Assembly: GCA_019115865.1 (NCBI GenBank) | Contig: DXCT01000097.1 | Location: 1-45,973, forward strand | Length of the DNA stretch: 45,973 bases | From: Candidatus Yaniella excrementavium | GTDB taxonomy: Bacteria > Actinomycetota > Actinomycetes > Actinomycetales > Micrococcaceae | Direction of reading: 5' to 3' | In this document: piece by piece, positions 23,553-32,041 of the stretch | Layout of the letters: every line of letters begins with the position of its first letter | How positions within the stretch are numbered: the first letter of the stretch is position 1 | Translations under genes and position numbers: made by a program | Notes under the pieces: model-generated | What the model was told of the DNA's origin: nothing | Databases searched by the model: none | What the model saw: the letters and a program-made list of their open reading frames with translations, nothing else

Positions 23553-24354
23553 GGTCTTCGTCCTCCATCGGGGTTTGCTGCGAGCCTGTCAGGACAATGT
23601 CCCAGCGGTACCCGGTGTTCCATTCGTGGCTGGTAATTGAGTGGTCGTAGGTGGCAACCAGACGGTCGCGGGCCTTTTGGTCGGTGATCGACTGATAGAT
23701 CGGGTCCAACGCAAACAGGGGGTCACCCGGGAAGTACATCTGCGTGATCATGCGCTGTGTGAAATCGGTGCCGAACAGTGAGAAATGCACGTGCGCTGGA
23801 CGCCAGGCGTTGTGGTGGTTTTTCCAGGGGTATGGCGCAGGCTTGATAGTGGTGAACTCGTATGTTCCGTCATCACCGGTGATTGCGCGGCCCACACCCG
23901 AGAAGTTTGGATCGATCGGAGCCGGATGCTGGTCGCGTTTGTGAATGTACCGGCCCGCAGCGTTGGCCTGCCACACCTCAATGAGCTGGTTGCGTATCGG
24001 GCGGCCATGACCATCGAGTACGCGTCCACGAATGACGATGCGCTCGCCGATCGGTTCGCCATTGTGCTGAATGGTTAGATCCGATTCCAGCTGGTGGACA
24101 TCACGGTGGCCAAAGGCCGGTGAATACAATTCGATGGTTTCGGGGTCGGTGTGGTGCAGATCCTTAGTGGGATGCCGTAGCAGCGATGACCGGTAGGGCG
24201 GATAATTCAGCCGCGGTTGGGTTTCTTCCTGCGTCGGGTCCGCTTGAACACCTTGTTCATAGGTGTTGCTAATGTCTTGGATTTCGGAGTTCAAGGTCTC
24301 CTGAGAGTCGGCCGTGGCCAGTGGATCGAGTTTCGGACTATTGGTAGAAGTCAC
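23542..24354 (-). CDS. pcaH: Protocatechuate 3,4-dioxygenase, beta subunit
   Basis: The 270-residue catalytic subunit carries the iron ligands: Tyr in AGRYIHKRD, Tyr in APYPWKN, and the two histidines in WRPAHVHFSLFG. Residues 1-45 form an extra acidic, Ser/Thr/Glu-rich N-terminal extension before YPPYRSS. The start is GTG at 24354 with AAAGGA seven bases before it. The C-terminus ends in an acidic-histidine stretch (EDEDHDH) and overlaps pcaG by 11 bases. The gene follows pobA by 29 bases. Confidence 0.96.
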   Translation of the reverse strand: MTSTNSPKLDPLATADSQETLNSEIQDISNTYEQGVQADPTQEETQPRLNYPPYRSSLLRHPTKDLHHTDPETIELYSPAFGHRDVHQLESDLTIQHNGEPIGERIVIRGRVLDGHGRPIRNQLIEVWQANAAGRYIHKRDQHPAPIDPNFSGVGRAITGDDGTYEFTTIKPAPYPWKNHHNAWRPAHVHFSLFGTDFTQRMITQMYFPGDPLFALDPIYQSITDQKARDRLVATYDHSITSHEWNTGYRWDIVLTGSQQTPMEDEDHDH

Positions 24355-24383
24355 TTCGCCATCCTTTCGTCGTGTCGGTCGGG

Positions 24384-25574
24384 TTATTCGTGCGGCCAGC
24401 CGCAGTATGATTCGGCAAGATATTGACGCCCGTATTTGGAACCCACCACGGTGTGTAACTCACCGATGGCGCGGCGAGTTTCAAATGAGTTGGCATCTTT
24501 TCGAGTGTGCAGCATGCTCGTCATCCAGTACGAGAAATTCTGGGCCTTCCAAACACGCTTGAGCGCAGTCTCAGAGTAGTTGTCGATTCCGGTGGAATCG
24601 CCCGTCGTGAAGAATTGCTCCAGTGCGCTGAACAAAACTTTGACATCAGCAAAAGCCAAATTGAGACCTTTAGCACCGGTGGGCGGAACGGTGTGTCCGG
24701 CGTCGCCGGCCAAAAACAGCTTGCCCCAGCGCATGGGCTCTGCCACGAAGGAGCGGAACTTCAACACGGTTTTTTCAAAGATCGGGCCGCGTTGCAGTTG
24801 GAAACCATCTGGACCATCAACGCGGGCCTGCAGTTCTGCCCAGATCTCTTCTTCGGTCCAGTTGTCTGGGTTCTCGTTCGGATCGCATTGAAAGTAATGG
24901 CGCTGCACCGTCTCATTGCGTTGTGAGATGAGTGCAAAACCCCGAGGAGAGTTGGCATAGATCAGCTCTTCGGCACTGGGGGGTGCTTCGGTCAAAATGC
25001 CAAACCAAGCGAAGGGGTATTCAATTTTGTGCTCAACCCGTGTTTCGGACGGAATGGCGCGTCGGCAGAATGATCGTGAGCCATCGGTACCGACAACAAG
25101 GTCTGCTTCGATGAGACCGGGCTGACCATCAGCGTTGGTGTAGTGAATTTTTGGGGTATCCGATTCGACGTCACTCAGGTCTGTCACGGTGTGTTCGTAG
25201 CGTACATCGCCGTTGTCTCGGGCGCGGGCGGCTGCAAGGTCCACGAACACTTCATTTTGTGGGTATAGCCAAACAGACGCGTCAATGAGTTCTTTGAAAT
25301 TTATCCGGTGTGATTCACCATCAAAGCGCAGATCGATGCCCTCGTGCTCGTAGCCAATCTCTTGTACGCGAGAGTCGACACCGTAGTCGGTCAACATTTG
25401 TACCGCACCGGTTTCAAGAATCCCAGCACGATGGGTGTTCTTGATGGTTTCGTAGTCCCGGGATTCCAGCACGATATTGTCGATACCTGCACGGGATAGG
25501 AGATGCGATAACATCAGCCCGGCTGGTCCGCCGCCGACAATACCCACCTGTGTGGATTCTGCTTGAGTGGTCAC
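24384..25574 (-). CDS. pobA: 4-hydroxybenzoate 3-monooxygenase
   Basis: This FAD enzyme hydroxylates 4-hydroxybenzoate to protocatechuate. The 396-residue product has GGGPAGLMLSHLL for FAD binding, the DG motif in VVGTDGSRSFCRRAIP, and GDAGHTVPPTGAKGLNLA. Length matches PobA (about 390-395). The start is GTG at 25574 with AGGAG five bases before it. It heads the unit pobA-pcaHGBL. The palindrome at 25651 and an IclR gene lie just upstream. Confidence 0.96.
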   Translation of the reverse strand: MTTQAESTQVGIVGGGPAGLMLSHLLSRAGIDNIVLESRDYETIKNTHRAGILETGAVQMLTDYGVDSRVQEIGYEHEGIDLRFDGESHRINFKELIDASVWLYPQNEVFVDLAAARARDNGDVRYEHTVTDLSDVESDTPKIHYTNADGQPGLIEADLVVGTDGSRSFCRRAIPSETRVEHKIEYPFAWFGILTEAPPSAEELIYANSPRGFALISQRNETVQRHYFQCDPNENPDNWTEEEIWAELQARVDGPDGFQLQRGPIFEKTVLKFRSFVAEPMRWGKLFLAGDAGHTVPPTGAKGLNLAFADVKVLFSALEQFFTTGDSTGIDNYSETALKRVWKAQNFSYWMTSMLHTRKDANSFETRRAIGELHTVVGSKYGRQYLAESYCGWPHE

Positions 25575-25650
25575 GAAAACTCCTGTCGTGTCAATTGCTA
25601 GATGGTGTCTCTAAACAGTGTGTGCCATGTGCCGTGTTATACGCCACTGC

Positions 25651-25669
25651 ATTCTCATTCAGTGAGAAT
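25651..25669. promoter_or_regulatory. Inverted repeat ATTCTCA-N5-TGAGAAT before pobA
   Basis: A perfect 7+5+7 inverted repeat lies in the 94-base gap between the upstream IclR gene and pobA, touching the IclR stop codon. It is placed as an operator 77 bases before pobA, but a weak terminator for the IclR gene is also possible. There is no T-run. Confidence 0.45.
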
Positions 25670-26439
25670 TACTCGACTTCTGGGATCGGGTGAAGCGCAC
25701 GTGAGAGTCCGCGGGAGGCTGCCATTAAGACAGGTATGACTGCGGCGCGCTGCTCAAAATTTTCGGGGATCACCACCGAGATGGCCGCGATTGCAGTGCG
25801 ATTTTTGCCGCGCAATGTGTTGTAGACCGGTACAGCGGCGCCGGTGGTGCCATCATCGAGCATGCCATCCAGCATCGCAAAACCTTCTCGGCGAATTTGA
25901 GCCAACGTCTTGGTAATGTGACCGGAGGACGGATAAATCATCTCGGCCGCTTGGGGATGGGCTATAAAGTATTCGTCGAGCACGTGTGCCGGTTGGAACG
26001 CCAACTGAGCTAATCCCATCGACACGGTATGTATCGGCATCCGGGTGGCGACTGTTGCCTGGTTGACTACCGAGTTCCGGGACGATAGGCGTTCCACTAC
26101 CAGGACTTCATTGTCATCAAGTACCGACAGCTGCGTATGCTGACGAAAAATAGCTTGGACGTCGTCCAGAAATGGCATGGCTGCCGTACGCAAGCTGACC
26201 GCGGGGGAGGAGCGGGCTGCTAACTCCCAGAGTCGCATCCCCAGTCCAATCGTGCCGTCCGGGTAGCGCGTCAGGATGTCCTCGGCGGCGAGTTTGGTTA
26301 CTAAGCGATAAGCAGTTGCTAGTGGGAGGTCAGCTAAGTGGGCCAGGTCAGTCACGCTGAGTTGACGGCGGTGTGCATCGAAAGCTGACAGGATGCGCAG
26401 CACGCGGTCCAATACGGTGTCACTGGATGATGTAGTCAT
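25669..26439 (-). CDS. IclR-family regulator next to pobA
   Basis: The 256-residue product has a winged helix (VTDLAHLADLPLATAYRLV) and an IclR effector domain. It is quite different in sequence from the pcaR-like gene in this window. Location directly upstream of pobA in the same orientation suggests control of pobA-pca or of the carrier gene behind it. IclR proteins regulate hydroxybenzoate genes in other bacteria (PobR). Effector and target are inferred only. AAAGAAG lies before the ATG. Confidence 0.88.
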   Translation of the reverse strand: MTTSSSDTVLDRVLRILSAFDAHRRQLSVTDLAHLADLPLATAYRLVTKLAAEDILTRYPDGTIGLGMRLWELAARSSPAVSLRTAAMPFLDDVQAIFRQHTQLSVLDDNEVLVVERLSSRNSVVNQATVATRMPIHTVSMGLAQLAFQPAHVLDEYFIAHPQAAEMIYPSSGHITKTLAQIRREGFAMLDGMLDDGTTGAAVPVYNTLRGKNRTAIAAISVVIPENFEQRAAVIPVLMAASRGLSRALHPIPEVE

Positions 26440-26506
26440 GACTTCTTTAGTCTATCCCGTTGACTGCTGTGGTTGCAGGGCATTTGCCGGATATGCCTGC
26501 CAACAG

Positions 26507-26546
26507 ATAGGGCGTGACTCGAAGGTGGAATCGAGTCACGCCCTAT
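26507..26546. terminator. Hairpin after the MFS carrier gene
   Basis: A 16-bp perfect stem with an 8-base loop stands between the carrier gene (stop at 26563) and the IclR gene. There is no T-run, so it is a strong hairpin of uncertain terminator strength. Confidence 0.6.
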
Positions 26547-26562
26547 GTCTGAAGTGATGACT

Positions 26563-27855
26563 TTAGCTTTGGTAGCGGGACGCAGCTGTGATTTTTGGAC
26601 GAGCAGGATCGTATGCGGGTTGGCCCTCGAGCTGAGGTCCCCTAGATTCCTTAGCCATGCGGATACCAAGAACACTTAGTGCGGACAGGCCGGCAATCAT
26701 CCACCAGCCCAGGTCAGAACTGCCCAACTCGGTTCCGAGCGTGTAAACATATGGGAAAACTACCGCTCCAAGGTTTCCGAGGGTTAGAACCAGTCCCAAT
26801 GCGGTAGCGAAGTCTTTGCTAGAAACCTGTTCTGGGTACTCCGAAGGTGAAACACTGGCGGGTGACAGGTACATCATGCCGAAGAGGCCAATAGCACTGA
26901 GAATGACCCACAGTAGGACACTATTCACCACTGGAATCAGTACCAGTAGGACGACGATCAGAGCCGCAGGAATCCAGAGTGTGGACAAGAATTTTTTGGC
27001 GCGGTCGGCCCAAATGCCGCCCAGGATCGAACCGGGGATGCCAATCAGAAGCATCACAAGACCTAAGAGGCTCGCATTTGAACTGCTGAAGCCATGTTCT
27101 GTTTCGGCATAGCCTGGAGCAAGCTGTGAGACGGTGAAGAATGCGCCGTAAGCAGCGACACTGACGATACCGATACCCCACAACGTTTTTGATTTGAGGA
27201 GTTTGATGGTGGCCGACCAGCTAAATTCGTCGCCTTCAAGCTCATCCATATTCCGAGGAATTTGAATCAGTGCGGCGCCAGCTATCGCAATAATTGTTCC
27301 CAGGCCAGCGGCCATCCACAAGCTGGCACGCCAGCCATAAGCTTCCATGAGGAATGTCCAGACATACAGACCGATGGCTGAGCCGCCTGTGAGCCCAAGG
27401 CCATTGAGAATCCCCGCTACAAGTTTGCCGTTTTCAGGTTTCGCCCAATACGAGCCCAGCGGGAAGATGGATGCGACGATGAGTGACATGCCGACACCGC
27501 CAACGAACCGTGCCGAGAGCATCACTCCATAGCTGCTAGACATCGCGATGAGGGCGCTAGATGCTGCCGTGATAAATCCACCCCAGACAGCTACTTTCTT
27601 GAGTCCCCAAGCGGCCGCGGCGAAGCCAGCAGGTATGTGCGCTATGGCGTAGCCCAGAAACCAGAGGGAAACCATCAATCCGACCTGAGAATAACTGAGG
27701 CCAAGCTCTGTAGTTAGCGTCGAATAAGCCGGTACGATCGCATACATCTGCAGTCCGTATGAGAACGCCAGCAGGGTCGAAACGGTAATGACTATTCCGC
27801 CCGTTCGCTTTTTCTGGGGTGCCCCGGTCGAGTTTGGCATGGTATCAGTCTTCAA
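26563..27855 (-). CDS. MFS carrier, candidate aromatic acid importer
   Basis: The 430-residue protein has about 12 hydrophobic segments, with a hydrophilic middle loop around residue 205-220 (ELEGDEFSWSATIKLLKSK). The WFLGYAIAHIPAGFAAAAWGLKK stretch covers helix 2 and the following loop. The start is TTG at 27855 with GGAGG eight bases upstream; the ATG five codons later has no usable site. It differs from PcaK-type carriers, so 4-hydroxybenzoate or protocatechuate uptake is only inferred from its place beside pobA. Confidence 0.82.
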   Translation of the reverse strand: MKTDTMPNSTGAPQKKRTGGIVITVSTLLAFSYGLQMYAIVPAYSTLTTELGLSYSQVGLMVSLWFLGYAIAHIPAGFAAAAWGLKKVAVWGGFITAASSALIAMSSSYGVMLSARFVGGVGMSLIVASIFPLGSYWAKPENGKLVAGILNGLGLTGGSAIGLYVWTFLMEAYGWRASLWMAAGLGTIIAIAGAALIQIPRNMDELEGDEFSWSATIKLLKSKTLWGIGIVSVAAYGAFFTVSQLAPGYAETEHGFSSSNASLLGLVMLLIGIPGSILGGIWADRAKKFLSTLWIPAALIVVLLVLIPVVNSVLLWVILSAIGLFGMMYLSPASVSPSEYPEQVSSKDFATALGLVLTLGNLGAVVFPYVYTLGTELGSSDLGWWMIAGLSALSVLGIRMAKESRGPQLEGQPAYDPARPKITAASRYQS

Positions 27856-28726
27856 AAAGCAATCCTCCAGATACTGGTATTGGCGTTGTTCTAGCTCAGT
27901 CGCGATATGGCCGCGGTAGCCTCCGTAATCGTCGTGTGGTCAGTTCCTTGGTACGAAACGCAAGAATAAAAAACATCGAGTTAGTCGGCTCGATACGCTC
28001 AAAATCTTGTCTAGTGACCCGAAATTGGCTTCTTCCCCCACCTCATATAGTGGGTCGTCCCAGCCAAGTTCTTTCGTGTGCCACCCTCGTACTCGCACCG
28101 AGACGATCTGGTGGCTTGATTTATTTCAGCTTTGCGGCGTCGGGGGATTTGTACAGTTCAACTGTGACGACTGAAGGCTATACTCCGGATTGCAGGGGTG
28201 AATTTCTAAGTATGACCGCAGTCGGGGAAGATAAGATTTTCGAAGCAAACCCGTACGTTTTTATTGAAAGGTCAATGCTCGTACTGCCCTTGTCGGGACT
28301 GGTCAGTTGTCGAATACAACGCCGAAATCGACAACGATTTTGCTGACCTGGGAAACACCAGAGTTCACCCTGAGAAATGCCTGGACGCCGATGGCTGTTC
28401 TCCAGTAGCGAATGTAGTGAAATTGCTGCCGCGAAAGAGGTATGAGGATGCCTCACGCTTGCGATATTTCGAGCTGCAACTCGATGTTGACGCGTTTTAT
28501 GTGACGAGTCGCACCCGCTCTCCTGACTCTCTGGCTAGAGCACCGTGACCCGAATTCCAGCATTTTCTATGAATTGTTCAACAGGAAACTCTCTGTCGGT
28601 GCACGATTTAGGTGGCTGTAGCGCGCGGGGAGTGCGGAAGTCGTTGGCAGGTGATTGGCCTGAAATGAAGGGTCAGGATTTGTGTAGAGCAAGAAAGACG
28701 GGCCTGGCTTGAGGCGCCTAGTGATT
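27856..28726. other. Gene-poor stretch between MFS carrier and tRNA-Ser(UGA)
   Basis: About 870 bases show no convincing gene. All frames are short, with no ribosome site and no family motif. A plus-strand frame at 28264-28548 reads like protein for part of its length (NAEIDNDFADLGNTR) but has no recognisable domain. Base composition looks slightly poorer in GC than its neighbours, by eye. It may be a decayed gene or inserted sequence that lost function. It lies directly at the 3' side of tRNA-Ser(UGA). No inverted repeats of insertion sequences were seen. Confidence 0.45.
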
Positions 28727-28778
28727 AAAAAAGTCATGTCTCGGGACATAAGTGGAACTATGTCCCGAGACATGACTT
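28727..28778 (-). terminator. Terminator of tRNA-Ser(UGA)
   Basis: A 20-bp perfect stem (28731-28750 with 28759-28778) and an 8-base loop are followed on the minus strand by TTTTTT. It is the strongest hairpin of the window. Confidence 0.92.
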
Positions 28779-28781
28779 TCG

Positions 28782-28869
28782 CGGATGGTGGGGGATTTGA
28801 ACCCCCGGGACGGGGTTGCCGCCCTCTGGTTTTCAAGACCAGCTCCTTCGGCCGCTCGGACAACCATCC
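28782..28869 (-). tRNA. tRNA-Ser (anticodon UGA)
   Basis: The reverse complement has acceptor GGATGGT pairing with ACCATCC, anticodon loop CTTGAAA, a long variable arm, and T-loop TTCAAAT. CCA is not encoded. Confidence 0.96.
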
Positions 28870-28982
28870 AGACGAGGATCTATTGTACCTGTTCTTTTGG
28901 TCAGGTACATAATCGAGGGCTTCTCGATAGTTAGGCCGCCACGTATTGACGTCTTTCCGAGGTACTGACGAGGATAAAAGGC

Positions 28983-29999
28983 ATGTCATTCCCGTCGCAA
29001 ATGCAGGCCATCCGCTTTATACCGCAGCCCGGAACAGATATGGCTTCCAAGGATGAACCAGCCGATATCCATGTGGTCGACCATGAGGTACCCAAACCAA
29101 GCTCGGGGGAAATCCTGATCAAGGTCAAGGCCGCCGGTATTAACAATGCAGATCTGTTGCAGCGAGCGGGAGGCTATAACGTACCCAAGGGCGGCACCGA
29201 TATTCCCGGGTTAGAAATAGCTGGAACCGTGGCGGCTCTTGGACAAGGGGTGACGAGCTGGAGCGTGGGCGACCGAGTATGCGCGCTGCTGACTGGCGGG
29301 GGTTACGCTGAATACGTAGCTGTCGATACGCGTCAAGTGATTCCAGTGCCAGAGCAGTTAGATCTTCATGAAGCCGCCGGTATTGTCGAAACAGCTGCAA
29401 CAGTGTGGTTTAACGTCTTCATGACTGCGGCCTTCCAACCCGGAGATCGTGTGCTCATTCACGGTGGGTCCGGTGGTATTGGCACGATGGCAATTCAGAT
29501 GGTTAAAGCCATGGGCGGGCATCCGATTGCTACTGCCGGCTCCGACGCCAAGGTCGAATATGCGCAATTCTTGGGGGCGCAAGGCATTAACTACCGCACA
29601 CAGGATTTCGTTACTCGGGTCGAAGAGATTACCGATGGGCACGGCGTCGACATCATTCTGGACATCATCGCTGGTCAGTACTCCGAGGATAATATGCGTG
29701 CACTAGCCCATGGCGGGCGCTGGGTGGTTATTGGCACTCAGGGTGGCATCAAAGGGCCCATTAACTTTCTGCGCATGGCGGCCAAACAGGCTGTGCTGAC
29801 TGGCAACCTCTTGCGCCCACGTTCTGCAGCGGAAAAAGGCGAGATTCTGGGCGGGTTGGTGGAACATATCTGGCCGCTCTTTACTGGCGGTGCTATTGAT
29901 CCGTTGATCGCCCAAACCTTTCCGTTTCATCAGACTGCAGCCGCATATGAACGTTTCGCCGAGTCTGACCGAGTTGGGAAAATTATCCTGACAATGTGA
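28983..29999 (+). CDS. NAD(P)H quinone oxidoreductase, zinc-free medium-chain dehydrogenase
   Basis: The 338-residue product resembles the PIG3/Qor quinone oxidoreductases. Signs are AAGINNADLLQRAGGYNVPKG near the N-terminus and the nucleotide motif VLIHGGSGGIGTMAIQMVKA. No zinc ligands are present. It probably reduces quinones with NADPH. GAGGAT and AAAGG lie before the ATG. A frame for a 151-residue helical protein starts 14 bases after the stop. Confidence 0.9.
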   Translation: MSFPSQMQAIRFIPQPGTDMASKDEPADIHVVDHEVPKPSSGEILIKVKAAGINNADLLQRAGGYNVPKGGTDIPGLEIAGTVAALGQGVTSWSVGDRVCALLTGGGYAEYVAVDTRQVIPVPEQLDLHEAAGIVETAATVWFNVFMTAAFQPGDRVLIHGGSGGIGTMAIQMVKAMGGHPIATAGSDAKVEYAQFLGAQGINYRTQDFVTRVEEITDGHGVDIILDIIAGQYSEDNMRALAHGGRWVVIGTQGGIKGPINFLRMAAKQAVLTGNLLRPRSAAEKGEILGGLVEHIWPLFTGGAIDPLIAQTFPFHQTAAAYERFAESDRVGKIILTM

Positions 30000-30013
30000 G
30001 ACACTAATTGATA

Positions 30014-30469
30014 ATGAAATCAGGTCCGTTCGCACGCCGTCGCGAGGCGAAGAAGCTCGATGCAGAGCTTGGCAACCTATTGTGGCGCCAAGCTCACGAT
30101 CGTTTTGCGCGGTCGCTTGACCGGTATTGGCAGGTTGTCGAGTCTGAACGAGCAAGCACCGTCACCCAAGAAGAACATAATGGTTTGGTCAACGCCGGCA
30201 ATGCCCTGGTCGATGCCCTAGCCAAGGTGCGAATTATTTGCGCGCAAGCCCGGCAGCGCTATGGGGAACGAGAGCTGAATGTTCCGGCTGGAGCCGACGA
30301 AGTGCATCGTATGGTGTCACGCGCTGCCAATGATTTGGCTGCTGCGGCGCAAGCTGTTGCTATGTTCAAGCGTGGCCAAGCGAATGTGTTGTCCGTTGGT
30401 AGGCGTGCCGAGAAGGTGCTGGACTCGGTTGCAGCTGCAGAGAAACTCATGCAGCGTTCATCCGACTGA
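30014..30469 (+). CDS. Helical protein of unknown function
   Basis: The 151-residue product is Ala/Arg-rich and predicted from its pattern to be mostly alpha-helical, with long heptad-like stretches (RQAHDRFARSLDRYWQVVE and NDLAAAAQAVAMFKRGQ). No membrane segment or known catalytic motif is seen. From memory, similar actinobacterial proteins exist without assigned function. The ATG at 30014 is chosen; an in-frame TTG two codons upstream is possible. No Shine-Dalgarno is evident. It is close behind the quinone oxidoreductase gene and may share its transcript. Confidence 0.7.
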   Translation: MKSGPFARRREAKKLDAELGNLLWRQAHDRFARSLDRYWQVVESERASTVTQEEHNGLVNAGNALVDALAKVRIICAQARQRYGERELNVPAGADEVHRMVSRAANDLAAAAQAVAMFKRGQANVLSVGRRAEKVLDSVAAAEKLMQRSSD

Positions 30470-30521
30470 GTCTAACCTCAGTCGCGTGCGGTCTATGGAT
30501 GACCGGGTGGCTGAAGGGGTC

Positions 30522-30533
30522 TACAGTGGGACT
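30522..30533 (+). promoter_or_regulatory. Leaderless -10 box of the TVP38/DedA-like gene
   Basis: TACAGT at 30522-30527 lies six bases before the ATG at 30534. ATGACC 17 bases upstream is a weak -35 candidate. Confidence 0.45.
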
Positions 30534-31241
30534 ATGTCCCCAGAGTATGACGAATCAGCAGCGGCTTGGCACGAACCTGAGTCAGACCGATTCGACTGGA
30601 CGCCAGTTGTCCGCAATATGGTTCTTATTGTGGTGTTGTTTGGCCTGTTGTGGCTGCTGTTTAACGTTGAATTACCGTCGGCAGACCGGTTGCGAGACAT
30701 TATTGATTCCTGGGGCTGGGCAGCTTGGTTAGTGTTCATTGGGAGCTACGCGTTGGTGGCGATGACTCCCATTCCTGTCACTGTTATGGCCGTAACCGCA
30801 GGACTGTTGTTCGGTGTTTTTGATGGCACGGTCTTGTCCGTAATAGGTGTGCTTATCGGCTGCTGGGCTGGTTATTGGTTGGCGCGTGGGCTTGGGCGCC
30901 AGGTGACGATAAAAATGCTTGGCTCACGGGCCGTTTCTGTTGAGCGACATCTGGACCAGGCCGGCTTAGAGGCGATTATCGTTTTGCGACTCTTGCCAGG
31001 TTTTCCATATTGGCCAGTGAACTACGGAAGTGGAGCATTCGGTGTAGGCCAACGTGATTTTCTCGTCGGAAGTGCGCTCGCAGTAATCCCGGGTCAGTTC
31101 TCCTTGGTCTCCATAGGTGCGTTCATATCGAATCCGAGTGTCTTCACCGGCACAATTGTTGCGGTGAGCTGGGCCATTGTGTTGATGTTGACTGTTTTGG
31201 CCTATTGGCGTTGGAAGGCCGCTCGCCCCCAGGGCGCATGA
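30534..31241 (+). CDS. TVP38/TMEM64-family (DedA-like, VTT domain) membrane protein
   Basis: The 235-residue integral membrane protein has a cytoplasmic N-terminus rich in acidic residues, then about five to six hydrophobic segments. The VTT/SNARE-associated signature LRLLPGFPYWPVNYGSGAFGV and FLVGSALAVIPGQF is clear. Such proteins move or flip lipids in membranes in other systems; the role here is unknown. The ATG at 30534 is preferred because a -10 box lies six bases before it; an in-frame ATG at 30495 would add 13 residues. Confidence 0.88.
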   Translation: MSPEYDESAAAWHEPESDRFDWTPVVRNMVLIVVLFGLLWLLFNVELPSADRLRDIIDSWGWAAWLVFIGSYALVAMTPIPVTVMAVTAGLLFGVFDGTVLSVIGVLIGCWAGYWLARGLGRQVTIKMLGSRAVSVERHLDQAGLEAIIVLRLLPGFPYWPVNYGSGAFGVGQRDFLVGSALAVIPGQFSLVSIGAFISNPSVFTGTIVAVSWAIVLMLTVLAYWRWKAARPQGA

Positions 31242-31307
31242 CCCAGCGATTACACCTGCGGTGTCGCTTGTCACTCTAGGCATGCCGTAAGGCGAATATG
31301 CATACGG

Positions 31308-31332
31308 AAAACTTGCACACTGTGCAAGTTTT
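31308..31332. promoter_or_regulatory. 25-bp perfect palindrome before tetR
   Basis: Left arm AAAACTTGCACA, centre C, right arm its exact reverse complement. It lies 18 bases before the TetR start and contains TTGCAC, a possible -35 element. It is very likely the operator of the TetR protein, controlling its own gene and the efflux gene behind it. Confidence 0.8.
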
Positions 31333-31350
31333 AGTTTAGGGTCGTCTTCT

Positions 31351-31989
31351 ATGGTTTTTCAAGAGGATGCGTCCCTGGGTCGTCGCGAACAGAAGAAGCT
31401 CGACACACGTCGAGCAATCCGAAATGCCGCTTTGGACCTAGCGATCGAAGACGGGTTGGAAAATCTTACCGTTGAACTCATTGCGCATAACGCTGGTGTA
31501 TCGCCGAGAACATTTTTTAATTACTTCGGTAGCAAAGAAGACGCGTTGGTGACAGAAGCCGCCGAAGGTGCGACCCAAGTGCGAGTCCTCTTGCTGGAGC
31601 GTCCTGCGGATGAGTCTCCGATGCGAGCACTGCATCACGCCATCATCAACAGCGACTATTACCGTTCTGTACCACCAGACCGCGATCGGCTACTCACCCG
31701 GCAGCGTCTCACGCAAAAGCATCCCTCGCTGATGGCTCACCAGTTGGGGAAGATCGCCAATGCGGAGCGAACGTTCGCAGTAGCCCTGGCGGAACGAATG
31801 GGTAACGACATTGATCAGGATTTGGTGCCCGAATTGTTAGCCGCGACGGCGGGAAGCATTATTCGAGTGGCAATGCGCCACTGGGTGGCCGAGGGCGATA
31901 AACCGCTCTATGAAGTGATCGATACGGCGTTCAAACGGTTTGAAAGTATTGACCTTTTTCGTGACGGGACCGTTGGCACGTCGAGGTAG
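31351..31989 (+). CDS. TetR-family repressor of the adjacent efflux pump
   Basis: The 212-residue product has an N-terminal helix-turn-helix: TVELIAHNAGVSPRTFFNYF near residues 40-60, then a variable ligand-binding half. It is followed 52 bases later by a DHA2-type efflux gene in the same direction, the usual order for a drug-responsive pair. The palindrome just upstream should be its operator. The inducer is unknown. Confidence 0.92.
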   Translation: MVFQEDASLGRREQKKLDTRRAIRNAALDLAIEDGLENLTVELIAHNAGVSPRTFFNYFGSKEDALVTEAAEGATQVRVLLLERPADESPMRALHHAIINSDYYRSVPPDRDRLLTRQRLTQKHPSLMAHQLGKIANAERTFAVALAERMGNDIDQDLVPELLAATAGSIIRVAMRHWVAEGDKPLYEVIDTAFKRFESIDLFRDGTVGTSR

Positions 31990-32041
31990 AACCGAAGTGA
32001 CAGCTTTGACAGCAGCAGAAGTGAAGGAGAGATGACAGCGA

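Noticed and set aside
27819-28346. 175-codon open frame on the plus strand
   Set aside because: It starts inside the MFS gene on the other strand, has no ribosome site and shows no domain.
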